A stretch of DNA of 64,000 nt, from NCBI GenBank assembly GCA_022828595.1, contig JAKGHH010000007.1, positions 41,897,973 to 41,961,972 on the forward strand, given 5' to 3'. This DNA is from Nelumbo lutea. Its lineage: Eukaryota > Streptophyta > Magnoliopsida > Proteales > Nelumbonaceae. The translations under genes were made by a program, and so were the position numbers. The notes beneath the pieces are model-generated. The model worked only from the letters and a program-made list of their open reading frames with translations, was not told the origin of the DNA and did no database searches. Position 1 is the first letter of the stretch; each line of letters starts with the position of its first letter. This document shows positions 1 through 10,276 of this stretch, one piece after another.

Positions 1-512
1 AAGGACCATCATTTACCAACCTTGTGATGCGATCTATGCTAATGTGGCCAAGCTGGTAATGCCATAGGCACGTGGGATTAACCGTTTCACATGCTCTTTT
101 CTTGGGGATTATTTTCGACATAGTTTCAGCTAAATTGGTTTCTAGCAAAGGATGAAGAACATAGAGACCATTCTCAAGTTCTCCGTAAGTGAGAAATTTG
201 TTATTCTGTTTAATAGTAATCACATTACTGAACAAAATAGAATAACCATCCATGCACAATTTTGAAACTAAAATCAAATTTCTTCAAAGTTTAGGGACAT
301 AAAGACAATCTCTAAGTACAATGATTCATTCTCTGAAAACTAATTCTATAGTTTCTATAGTTGTAGCCGCAATTGTTACAAAAGTCCCCAAGTAGAGAGT
401 CACTTCCCCATCACTCACCCTTCTACTTGTCTTAAACCCCTACAATGACTTACACGCATGAGTAGAAGCCTTGGAGTCAATACACCAGGAGACAAAAGTG
501 ACCAAAAACTTG
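1..512 (-). pseudogene. Copia protease and GAG-pre-integrase fragment
   Basis: Translation on the minus strand gives a protease-like start at about 470 (SWCIDSKASTHAC, where the family has DSGA; the Gly is replaced by Lys). It runs through VPKL and SKLCMDGYSILF to the pre-integrase motif LWHYQLGHISIDRITRLV near 25-75. The last matches the family pattern LWHxRLGHI. Stop codons interrupt it (after ACKSL, after VFRE and after VPKL), so it cannot be translated. It is the continuation of the gag remnant at 2460-3168; the solo LTR at 518-2454 separates them. The junction also carries a frame change relative to gag. Confidence 0.75.
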
Positions 513-517
513 GTCTC

Positions 518-2454
518 TGATGGGATGAGATATCAATCATATGGACACCCGAATCTTGTAGAATAAATGGGCAAATTTCAAAAATTTCTCTCCATCCTAT
601 GGGAATCGTATTCCCTATTTTAGAAAAATCATATTTTTCAATGATCAATCTTGAACCAAGAACCGGACCAGATCTGAACAAAAGCAGTAGGAGAGGGATA
701 TACCTGATACAGAGAAATAGTATCTCCCAATGGAGTGTTCACGCCCAAGGAAGGAACCAAAAACTGCACCCACTGAACATGGCGCGGTGCAGGATGGAGC
801 AGAATCAGCAGCGTCCTTCAAAAGAACCAGATCCTTCACAAGTATCAGCTGGATGGCACGTGAGCATTTCTTCTAATCAGCCCTTTCACAAAGGACTGAT
901 ATCAAGATCCAATCTTGATCAATCCCACTGAGAATAGGAGATTGAACTGGTAGATATGGTGGCGGTAGGAAGGAGGTGGCAAGAAAGAATTTTCACAGAG
1001 GTGCTAAATTCTTTCATTTGTGATTTCAGCTCTGAAGAGGATGTGAATGTGAATTATATTCTAAAGGCTGCTGCCCCCTCCTTTTATAACCTTAAAGCGA
1101 TCAGCTCCTAATCCCATTAGGAGTTGCTGATCCAAATCATATTTGGATCCGAATTCCCTTTAAGTGATAAGGGTAAACCCTTATCTTATTTGTAGATTAG
1201 ATCAGCCCCCTCCTAATCCTATTAGGAGATTTTCAGATCTGAATCACATTCAGATTTGGACTCTTTGAGTGGATAGGGTTAGAACCCACTCCTATCTGCT
1301 AATCCAATCTCAGAATTCGCCCCTCATTTAACTGATCAAATCAGCCCAGTTCGAAATGGGCTTTAGGCTCAATAAGGTTATGTGCTCACTTAGCCTTCCA
1401 AACTGCTGCCCAGTTGGGCTTCCTTGTATGGCGTGGGACCCAAACATTGATCTACACATCAGCCACATAGGTTCAGCCCAGCCTTTGTCACAAGTCCTGG
1501 CCGAATACACTGTTAAAGACAATGCACCCCCTGAAACCCATCACATGGGATCTATGGGCCCAACACTTACCCTAAGTGGTCCCTGGAAGCTACCTTGTAA
1601 CACACAGGGACTGTGGGCAGATGCAAGATTAGCCCATCAGGTATTACCCTCAATGGCCTTACACCTAACCTCTCAGCCCATAATAATCGAACACTACCTG
1701 ACAAGAGAGGACCTCTCCCTCGGCTGCAAGGAACAATATTGCACTCTCTGCTCACATGGATCCCGGGAATTAAAACCTTTTGCAAACATTTAAAAACCAC
1801 AATACATATACTTTTATATCTCATATAAAATATATTTTGCAAAACAAATTTCAACGATTGAAATCGGCTGCCGGCAGTCTTGGTTTCCATCAGAGAAAGT
1901 GCATCCCCGATCATTACCTTTGTCCGACAAAGGGGCTGATCCTGTCACTATGATCACCCACTCAGATGATTTCTCAAACTGTCCCAACATACCCAGGTTT
2001 TGACCCCTGGTAAGGATCTCACTAATTGGCATATCCAAGACAACCCAATCCATCACCTAGTTTAGTATCATAATCGAGTCTAGGGGTCAGGTGTAACTTT
2101 CTAGTTTTGCCCATCAATCTCCAAGGTCCAGGGCAATACTAGAAACCTGGTCCATTTCAAAGATTCTAGTAATCCTACACAGCATGTGCCTTGGGTCTCA
2201 TGCTAGCAGCTGAGACAAGCCACCACAACATTTGGTAGCACACCCGTGTCAGCCTTGGTAGGATAAATCTCCCCAGACATATCCAACGGCTATGAACATT
2301 CTAAACTAACACGAGTCTTATTAAGTGTCTAGTTTAAGGGTCTTACGCAGAAACATACCACACAACATGAATCAAATATGTACTTTATTCATTTACAATA
2401 AATTCATAATGTACATCATTCTGATTGGAGCTAAGGGCATACAACTGCCTAACA
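518..2454 (-). mobile_element. Solo copia LTR 1
   Basis: A 1,937-bp LTR with TG...CA ends, bounded by perfect 5-bp target duplications GTCTC at 513-517 and 2455-2459. No primer site or coding sequence adjoins its inner edge, so it is a solo LTR left by LTR-LTR recombination. It matches the LTRs at 4986-6525 and 20999-22833 along most of its length, including the block starting near 2360 and the block near 600-700. Orientation is minus. A TATA-like GTTATAAAAG (minus) lies at 1081-1090. Open frames inside it are not coding. Confidence 0.9.
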
Positions 2455-2459
2455 GTCTC

Positions 2460-3168
2460 TATGACAAAAGGTTCAAAATTACCTTATTTCTTGGTCTCCA
2501 AGTATTAAGTACAATTCCTCTTACAGTGGCAGGTAAATTTGCAAAAGTGACAGGCATCCGCATGGCTATCGGCTTATCCTTCTTTATCTGTTTTTCAGCC
2601 CTCCGCAACATATTGTTATGTTCCTGAAGGCTAACATTTATCTTGTTCATGCTGTAGTTCATGATGAATTGATTGAAGGAGGGAGGCAAGGAATTTAGGA
2701 TGACACCAATTTTAGTGTCATGATCAAGCCTTAATCCTAGAACCTCTAGTTCATTAATATAGCCCATCATCTTTAGACAATGGTCATGAACCTGTTGGCT
2801 CTTAGTCATTTTTATAAACAATTTTAAGACCTTCTGTCAAGTAGAACGATTATGTTCTTCATACATGGTCCTCAGACTATCCAAGATATCCTTGGACACT
2901 TCGATCTGATTGAACTATCTCTGTATCGAATTGTCTAAGGAGGCTATTATATAACACTAGGCAAGAGAATTTTTCTCTTCCCATTCTTGATACTCCCTCC
3001 TACATGCCTCAGAAGCCCTATCAAATGGATGATCCGAAGCAGGGTTTAAGCAACCTTGTCCAATTTCTCATACATTAATACCAACATATGGTTACGAAAC
3101 CAGTTAGCATATTTTGGGCCCTTAAGATTATTTTCGTCCAACAATTTGGTGAACTATCCGTTTGCCAT
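2460..3168 (-). pseudogene. Copia gag remnant
   Basis: The start ATG is at 3168-3166 (MANG then a stop), followed by LLDENNLKGPKYANWFRNH, typical of the gag N-terminus of this copia group. The best-preserved part (2821-2460) reads HDHCLKMMGYINELEVLG...GVILNSLPPSFNQF, the UBN2-type gag core. At least six stops or frame changes lie between 2830 and 3110. It ends next to the target duplication of the solo LTR; the missing distal part (protease) resumes at 512. gag would form the virus-like particle. This copy is inactive. Confidence 0.8.
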
Positions 3169-4969
3169 TTCTGATAAAGGCAAAGAAGATTATTAGTCCG
3201 CAATCTAACTAATTCATGTTAACTACATAGAAATGACTTTTAATCTATTTTCCATTTACATTTATTCATCTCTAAGATTTCCCTCCCATCTCAATGACAG
3301 AGACACGATTATGTCGCTGGAAATGTGGGAAATCACATACAATGCATGGAGCCAACTGTTTCAGTTGTATAAACCCACTACTTTCTATGAAGAATCATAT
3401 CCACTCATTTTATGAGCTTTCCCTTTGACCTCAGCCAGACAAAGTTCATTACCATTTTAGGTTAAACTTTTCTGTCCAATAAGTGCTTACCCATCATATT
3501 CGTGAACGCCAAGGTACCATGAGAGAGTCTTCCATTTTAAGATAGGCCCCTCCTACATTGGTCCATGACGCCCCTATCATTTTATGAAACAATCTAACAG
3601 ACTCACCAGCAAATGGATAACCCAATTTTATGGTGCATCTCCTCATTACTGATAAGCCCATTTTCATGCTAATGATGGAAGGCCATTAGAGAGTTCATCA
3701 TATGAATCTCCCTATCACATGCACTTATATTTTGCTAGAGGGGACGAGTAATTACGCCCTAGTTCTTTATTTAAGTCAAGGCAAAGTAGTTCCCATTGGC
3801 TTTCTCAAAGTCAGATTTAGGTGGGCTCTAAATGGGCTAGGGTTCTGTACGGTTCCTCTTGGGGAGGAAGCTGATGTAAGACCCATGGGAGATCATCTAG
3901 TGATCTTAAGGACATCATGGCAATGATGTGCATTCAACCATGGTGTGTGAAAGAGCCACTATCGAATTAACATGGGCCAAGTGCTTTTGGCCCATGTATG
4001 TTGCACATCACACATCACATACACACATGCATGACAATTGATCCAATCAATCACATACATTGTAAAACACTAATTAATTAAAATTAAAACATTATCTAGC
4101 CATTAAAGCCCATAATATTATCAAATAACACTATCTAGGTATATGGACGGAACTACAAAAAGCAGTTCGGCCCATGTAGCAATTACGCTGAAAATGGGCT
4201 AAAGCAGTTTTAATTCACCAAAACTAGGTTTTACAATGGTGGGCCGAATTGCATCTTGTGATGGGCCATCAAACCCCTGATCCATAACCTAATTTAGGTC
4301 AGAAAACTAACCCATCGAACCATGGGTTCGGTCCAATTAGATTGGACCAAACCTAGGTCAAATTCGGCCAAGGGTTTGGTGTCCAAAACAATATGCAATT
4401 TCAAGAACATGATCTGAAAACTAATTAAAGCTGAAAAAGACAATCAACATCAGAAAGAAAAAAAATCAGGGGGCTGTAGCGTGATGTTCTTGGACAATCT
4501 ACATATCTGCAACACAAAGGTTAAACCTAGGTAGCAAATTTAGTATTTGGAAACCGGCAAAATGTCTTCTTCTCCTCCATGTGAAACAACACTTCTTCCA
4601 ATGTAAAAAAATAGAACACCCTAATCTTCTATTAATTATATCAGATCAAATCCTATACATTTTGTCCAAAAGTAAAAAAAAATATTTATAGACCAAAATA
4701 ATAGAATAGGAAAAAAGCAAGGTGCACAAATCTTGGCACCACTAAAGATTTCGATCTCCATCACACATACAACCCACAAATCCACGAAATAATCATAGAA
4801 CCATTCCATGATTAAATCAAAATAATAAAAAATTAATTTTCAGGTCATACGCCCCATTACTAAGAACCGAATTCTCAAAAAAAACATCAATCTACACAAA
4901 TCAAGTAGAACCGATTCTGCCCATTTGCACAGGTTCAAATCAGGTCTTATTTGGTTCATGAATTAAACC
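3169..4969 (-). other. Long 5' leader of copia E1
   Basis: About 1.8 kb between primer site and gag with no convincing coding sequence; the short open frames here (for example 3702-3926) show no family motif. The sequence is AT-rich with many GGGCC/GGCCC-type words around 3830-4330. Because it sits between the PBS and gag ATG in the right order, it is best read as the untranslated leader. A secondary insertion within it cannot be excluded. Confidence 0.5.
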
Positions 4970-4984
4970 ATGGCTCTGATACCA
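4970..4984 (-). other. Primer-binding site of copia E1
   Basis: The minus strand reads TGGTATCAGAGCCA one base after the LTR end. This is complementary to the 3' end of initiator methionine tRNA, the standard primer of plant copia elements. It fixes the LTR boundary and the orientation. Confidence 0.9.
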
Positions 4985-4985
4985 C

Positions 4986-6525
4986 TGAAGGAATGGGAGA
5001 TCCATCAAAAAAATTTCTTTCTCCCATCCGGGAATCGTATTCCCTAATTTAGAAAAACTGCATTTTTCAATGTTCATTCTTAAAACAAACCTGTCCAGAT
5101 CCAAAATCAAAAGGAAGCAAGTAGGGAAATACTTGGTATGGAATAACAGTAACTCCCAACGTAGGTGTTCACACCCAAAGAGGTGACCAAAACCTGCCTC
5201 CACTGAAGATGACACAGCTTATGGTGAGGCAGGATTAGCAAAGTAGTTCTTCAGCAAGAACCCCTAATTCTTCAACAAGAATCATGCAAGGGGCTGGTTA
5301 GAATGACTTTAGATTGTTTCTTCTAGCAAGAAACAATATCAAGAACTATTCTTGATCACATCCAAAAGTGGAAATCAAATTGGGTATGGGCGGCAATAAC
5401 TAGAGGAGAATTCTGCTGCTTGTTGAGTATATGAAACCGGTGAACTCGCCCCCTATTTATAGACTTCTTTGGATCTGAATCTGATATTTGGATCTGGACT
5501 CTTAAATGGATAAGACATATCTTATCCTTTAGCTAATCCTGATCAGGTTATAATCAAATATTGCCCCCTTTTAATTAACTGACTTAAGCCCAGTTCGAAA
5601 TGGGCTTTAGGACCATTTAGTCACATAGCTCACTTTCCCTTTAAATGCTGGCTAACTTGGCTCTCTTTATATGGTGTGGGACCCTAGCATTGATCTATAC
5701 ATCAGCCACATGGGTTCAGCCTAACCTCTATTACAAGGCTTGGCCGAATTCACTATTGAACACAGTGAACCCCTGAGTCCATCAGTATGGGCACTTAATG
5801 GGCCCAACACTTAAGCTAAATGGACCATGAGTCCATCCACCTTATGAGGGCCCAAGGACTGTAGGCAGATGCAAGATTAGCCCATCGGGTATTACCCTCA
5901 ATGGTCTTACACTTAACCTCTCAGCCACTTTATGAAGGCCCAAGAAATACCGGCAGTTTAGGTTTCCATCAGAGAGAGTGCATTCCCTGATCATTCACCT
6001 TGTCGACAAAGGGGCTGATCTTGTCACTATGAACACCGACTCAGGTGAATTCTCGGACAGCCCCAACATACCCAAGTTTTGACCCCCGCTAAGGATCTCA
6101 CAGATTGACATATCAAAGGCAACCCAATCCGACACCTATTGCAGTACCATAATCGAGTCCAGGGGTATGGTGTAACATTCTAGTTTTGCCCTTCTGTCTC
6201 CAATGTCTAGGGAAATACTGGAATTTGGTCCGGTTCAGGGTTTCAAAAAAAAACCACACTACATGTGCCTCAGGTCTCACCCTAGCAGCTGAGACAAGCC
6301 ACCCCAACCAACTTAGTGGCACACCAGTATCAACCTTGGTAGGATAAATCTCCCTAGATTTATCCAACTGCTATGAAGATTCTAAACTAACATGAGTCTC
6401 ATAAGTGTCAAGTTTAAGGATATTACACAGAAAACACACAAAAATAACATGAATCAATTATACATTTTATTCATTTACAATAAGTACATCAATGTGATTG
6501 GAGCTAAGGGCATAATTGTCTAACA
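4986..6525 (-). mobile_element. 5' LTR of copia E1
   Basis: A 1,540-bp LTR. On the plus strand it begins TGAAGGAATGGG, next to the primer site, and ends GTCTAACA at 6525. The outer end resembles the ends of both solo LTRs, whose TSDs confirm the family termini. A TATA-like CTATTTATAG lies near 5452-5461. The outer target duplication would be beyond the window start. Confidence 0.85.
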
Positions 6526-6537
6526 AATCTCACATAA

Positions 6538-7383
6538 GTCTATAGTCTTTGGGCCTTCATAAGGTGGTTAGACCCAGGGACCATTTAGTGTAAATGTTGG
6601 GCCTACTAAGAGCCCGTACTAATGGGCTCAGGGGTTCACTTTCTTCAGCAGTGAATTCAGCCAGACCTTGTTATAGAGCCCATACTTAATGAGCCTAAAG
6701 CCCATTTCGAACTAGGCTTAAGTGATTTAATTAAATGGGGCGGATTAAGTTTATAATCTGATTAGGATCAGCAAGAGGATAAGATGTTTTATCCACTTAA
6801 GGGTCCAGATTTAAATATCAAATTTGGATCAAGAAACTCTTTCCTAATTGGATTAGGAAGCCTATCCAAAGAAGGTTATAAATAAGAGGGTCAATTCCTC
6901 AGTTAACACAATTCTTCTTCTGTAGTTTTCTCCCTCAGATCTTGCAGCCCCTACCCAGTTCGATTACCATTTTGGAATTATTCAAGATTCAATCTTGATA
7001 TTGTTTTTTGCTAGAAGAAACAATCTAAACTGGTTCTCACAACCCCTTGCGTGATTCTTGCTGAAGAATTAGGGTTCTTGCTGAAAAACCTCCTTGTTGA
7101 TCCTGCCTCACATAAGCTGTGTCATCTTCAATGGAGGTGGGTTTTTGTGACCTCTTTGGGCCTGAACACTTACGTTGGGAGTTACTTATATTTTGTATTA
7201 GGTATATCCCTCTCATTCTTTTGGATTCAGATCTGGTTCGATTTGTTTCAAGAATGAACCTTGAAAAATGCAGTTTTTCTAAATTAGGGAATACAATTCC
7301 CGAATGGGAGAAAGAAATTTTTGAAAATTCGCCCAACCACCCTGCATGGTTCGGCCATCCATTTGATAGATCTCCCATCCCTT
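6538..7383 (+). mobile_element. Truncated LTR of the E1 family, inverted relative to 4986-6525
   Basis: From 6538 the sequence is the reverse complement of the LTR at 4986-5890 and ends CCATCCCTTCA at 7383, the family's U5 end in plus orientation. About 650 bp of the U3 end are missing. No primer site follows, so it is a fragment. Together with the neighbouring LTR it makes an imperfect inverted repeat of about 850 bp. Confidence 0.7.
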
Positions 7384-7875
7384 CACAGATAACACTACTC
7401 TCAACTCTCTCTCTCCTTCTGTTCTTGCCGCCATACAAACCTAGTTCGTTCTCCAGTTCTTGGACTGATAGATATTAGTTCTCACTTCTAATTTTGCAAG
7501 AAAAATCAAAATAATTTTGAGTTCACCTCCCTTGCCCGATACAAACTATTGGATTATAGTTCTTGCTGAAGGACTATGTTGCTGAACCGGCTTCAATTCA
7601 AGCTACGCCATCTTCAGTGGAGGCTGGTTTTAGTACCCTCTTTGGGCGTGAACTACCACTTTGGGAACTACACGTGTGGAATCCGTATTAGGTATTCTTC
7701 TCCCTTTCTTTTTATTTTAGATCTGGTCCAGTTTTGGTGCAAGAACGATCCTTGAAAAATACGATTTTTTTAAAATATGGAATACGATTCCCGGAAAGGT
7801 AAAATAAATTTTTGAAATTTCACCCTACCATTCAGCATGGTTCGGTCATCCATATGATGGATTTCCCCTTCCTTC
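7384..7875 (+). mobile_element. Second truncated LTR of the E1 family
   Basis: It repeats the R/U5 half of the family LTR: the CTCTCTCTCCTTCTG block, the GTTCTTGCTGAAGG block, then TTTTGAAATTTCACCC, ending CCTTCCTTCA at 7875. Divergence from the preceding fragment is clear, so it is a separate copy rather than a duplication. It abuts the 32-bp tandem array directly and has no primer site. Confidence 0.6.
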
Positions 7876-8195
7876 AATAGACACCTAGGGTTGCTAGGGA
7901 CTTATGAAAGTAGTGACTGGGGTTTCCAGGGCTTTATAGTAACACCTCGGGTTGCCAGGGTCTTGTAAAATTACCACCTGGGGTTACCAAGGCTATTTGA
8001 GATGATCACCTAGGATTGCTAGGGTCCTTTGAGACTAGCACCTGGGATTTTCTAGGTCGTTTAAGATGATCGCATGAGGTTTCTAGGGTCATGTCAGACT
8101 AGCACCTGGGGTTGCAAGGGTTGTTTGAAGTGATCACCTTGGGTTGTTAGGGTCTTATGAGATTAGTGTCTAGGGCTGCCAGGATTTTGTGCGGT
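7876..8195 (+). repeat. 32-bp tandem array, about 10 units
   Basis: Ten consecutive units of about 32 bp with the core CACCTGGGGTTGCCAGGGT. Unit joints alternate between ...GACTA/GCACC and ...GATGA/TCACC, suggesting a 64-bp dimer as the later amplification unit. It lies downstream (minus strand) of an old gypsy integrase end, where Tat-type elements often carry 3' untranslated tandem repeats. Assignment to that element is inferred. Confidence 0.85.
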
Positions 8196-8483
8196 AAACA
8201 CAATATTTGTAAATAGTATGTAAGCGAAAACAGATTTATACAAGCAGCAAATAACAATGTAATATGCAAAGAAAATTATCATTTTATTGAATAGTGTGTT
8301 CATGCAAAGAACATGTAACCAACAAGAGATTTTCTTAGTCATAAACAATAGACAATAGTGTGTATATGCAAAGGAAAGAAATTTTTGTTGAATTTTTGTA
8401 ACAAATGACAATGCATGTAAAGGTTTTTGCCAATCACTAATTACTACACGATCATTCATTGTACAACTTTAACTAGTGCCTAT
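8196..8483. other. AT-rich spacer, probably 3' UTR of the old gypsy
   Basis: No family motif is seen. It lies between the tandem array and the integrase C-terminus and probably belongs to the same old element. Confidence 0.35.
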
Positions 8484-8967
8484 TCATCGTTTCATCTCTT
8501 TCATTCGTCTAGGGGTCCCATAACACATATATCCCATGGGTTGGTCTTCTTTCACGATGTAGGGTCCAACCAAATTGGGTGCAAACTTCTTGGCAGATTT
8601 CCCCTGTCTGACGTACATAGCTGTCATGAGTACTTTGTCACCCTCTTTGAATCTCCTTGGCTTTACCATTTTGTTGAAGTTGGAGACCATGAGCTGTTTA
8701 TATTTGATTTGTTTTGGCAAACACCTTTCTCATACTTCGTCCATTACCTCCAACCTATCGCGAATCATTTGATCCATCTCATCCATCTTGAACCATTTGC
8801 CCATTACATAGGCCACCCTATCAGACACTATTTGTATTTCTACAGGCAAAACTACTTTTTGTCCATATACTAATGAGTAAGGGATTGCTTGAGTTTATGA
8901 TCAACGTATGGTATGCCCAAAGCATACTAGAGAGTTTATTGGCCCAATCTTTTTGGTTCTCGGCCAC
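8484..8967 (-). pseudogene. Old gypsy integrase C-terminal half
   Basis: The minus strand gives a WAYHT-like piece near 8920, then SLVYGQKVVLPVEIQ, a stop near 8730, and NFNKMVKPRRFKEGDKVL followed by KFAPNLVGPYIV. This is the C-terminal DNA-binding part of Tat/Athila-type gypsy integrases. The sequence is cut at 8967 by the Tat-type element and continues at 18180 in the same strand and reading order. Confidence 0.8.
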
Positions 8968-9800
8968 TGATGCTGCACAATCTGGGCACTCTTAACTGGT
9001 TGTGACTTGGCTTCTAGCTGGAATGGGCGGCATCTGAGAGGAAGGAGAAGGTGAAGGGTTCCCGGGGAGTTCTTCTGGTGGGAACTGGAGAAATCTCAAA
9101 GAAAAAACCTTGAGTAAGAGTGCTGAAAGTGCATAAACTCCAATACCTTTGCTCCGTGAGAGTTGGAGCTCTTTTATGTCGGAGTTCAGTCATACCTGGC
9201 ATAACCACCACTGCCCTAGCCGTTACTGCCAGGGCAGGTGTGGTAGGTGCAGGTTGCTGCTATAGAGTACTATTGCCAGGTACGGACTTGACTGACATGC
9301 CATGCTTTTCAGAGACGACAAACTGAACGTCGCCTGGCAAGGGATCAGAGCCCTGCCACTAGGTTCGACAGGTACGGATGTCAAGCAGGCCTCCCCACAG
9401 CCTACCAAGCTACTGTACGCCGGACTACCTGGGGCAGGTTTGTCTTGGTACTGAGGTGCCGAGGTGCCTGCATTGGAGGCAGTGCTGCCCCGAGGTGCTT
9501 CTCCCTCGAGACACTTAGCCAAAAACTGGGGTGCTCCCTTCTTAGGAAGGGAGAACTCAGAGCCCCTTAGGAGGAGCTCGGGTCTCAAGGGGAGCTCGGG
9601 ATCTCCCACACTTGGTGGGAGTCAAGGTTGGCCAGGTGTTAGTCCCCAGCGAATCGCTTAACCCACCGAGTGGCTAGTGTTGGACTCGTCGTGTCTCTCC
9701 CATCGAGTCGCGGTCGTGCCGTCAGGCTGAGTTGTTCATTGGGCCAGGTCACTCACACGTGTCCCCGTGATACGAGGTCGGGCCAAATCATCCTCCATCA
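8968..9800 (-). mobile_element. 3' LTR of the Tat-type element
   Basis: An 833-bp LTR starting TGATGCTGCACAA and ending CATCCTCCATCA on the plus strand. It aligns throughout with 17331-18179, with scattered substitutions and small indels. Open frames on either strand inside it (for example 9223-9609) are also found in the other LTR and are not genes. Confidence 0.9.
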
Positions 9801-9815
9801 ATTGCCCCCCACTCC
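9801..9815 (-). other. Polypurine tract of the Tat-type element
   Basis: The minus strand reads GGAGTGGGGGGCAAT immediately before the LTR start TGATGG. It primes plus-strand DNA synthesis and confirms that pol is sense on the minus strand. Confidence 0.75.
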
Positions 9816-10090
9816 CCGTGCTGGGGGTGATGACACAACGCATGGAGTTCACGGTGCACTGGGTGGATTTGGCTCGGTACTCATGCCACCCTATCGGGCA
9901 TCTCGCTGGCCAGACTGGTCGGGTGTTCGGTTCATTCGGAAGGAAAAAACCTAGGTTGCGTACAACTTACGCGCAAACGTCACACGAATTGGGCTTCACA
10001 AACGCCAAAAAATGCGCTAAACCGATTTCGCCTTGAGAGTCTCACAGCCGATTTTCTTGAGGATCGTAAGATCTCTTTGATCTTGACCAT

Positions 10091-10120
10091 TGGCGCCCGG
10101 GCCCAATGGCTATAAATAAC
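10091..10120 (+). promoter_or_regulatory. Promoter of the antisense gene (TATA and CCAAT palindrome)
   Basis: TATAAATA lies at 10111-10118, directly after CCCAATGG. An inverted CCATTGG lies just upstream at about 10088-10094, giving a CCATTGG/CCAATGG palindrome around GC-rich bases. The first ATG is about 160 bp downstream after a pyrimidine-rich stretch. The location suits an internal promoter firing on the plus strand, opposite to pol. Promoter activity is inferred. Confidence 0.55.
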
Positions 10121-10276
10121 GGGGGGCCCTGGTCATTTTCTTTCGCCACTAAGTATCTTTGGTCTACCTTGAGCTTGCATCTGGAGTCTTTAGCTCGGGT
10201 CTTCTAGTTCGGTTGCGTCTTTTTCCCGGTGAGTCCCCGAAGTTCCCTTTCTCCTTTTTTCAGTTCATTCCATTCC

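Larger units (their letters stand above)
1..6525 (-). mobile_element. Copia element E1, cut by window edge, nested solo LTR inside
   Basis: Read on the minus strand the order is 5' LTR (6525-4986), tRNA-Met primer site (4984-4970), a long leader, gag (3168-2460), an inserted solo LTR (2454-518), then protease and GAG-pre-integrase (512-1), running off the window start. Integrase, RT, RNase H and the 3' LTR lie outside. gag and protease carry several stops, so this is a dead copy. The gag and pre-integrase motifs and the initiator-Met primer site identify Ty1/copia. The assembly into one element is inferred from consistent order and orientation. Confidence 0.8.

Noticed and set aside
3702..3926. 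74-residue open frame in the copia E1 leader
   Set aside because: No motif, antisense to the element, and short enough to occur by chance.
7876..8195. CRISPR-like regular repeats
   Set aside because: Units are contiguous without unique spacers and the genome is a plant; this is a minisatellite.
9223..9661. Overlapping open frames of 65-128 residues on both strands
   Set aside because: They lie wholly inside an LTR and recur in its partner at 17525-18010; no family motif, explained by GC-rich LTR composition.
10229..10263. Possible first intron of the antisense gene (GTGAGT...CAG)
   Set aside because: Only 35 bp, too short for a plant intron; the first ATG at 10277 lies after it, so no splice is needed.
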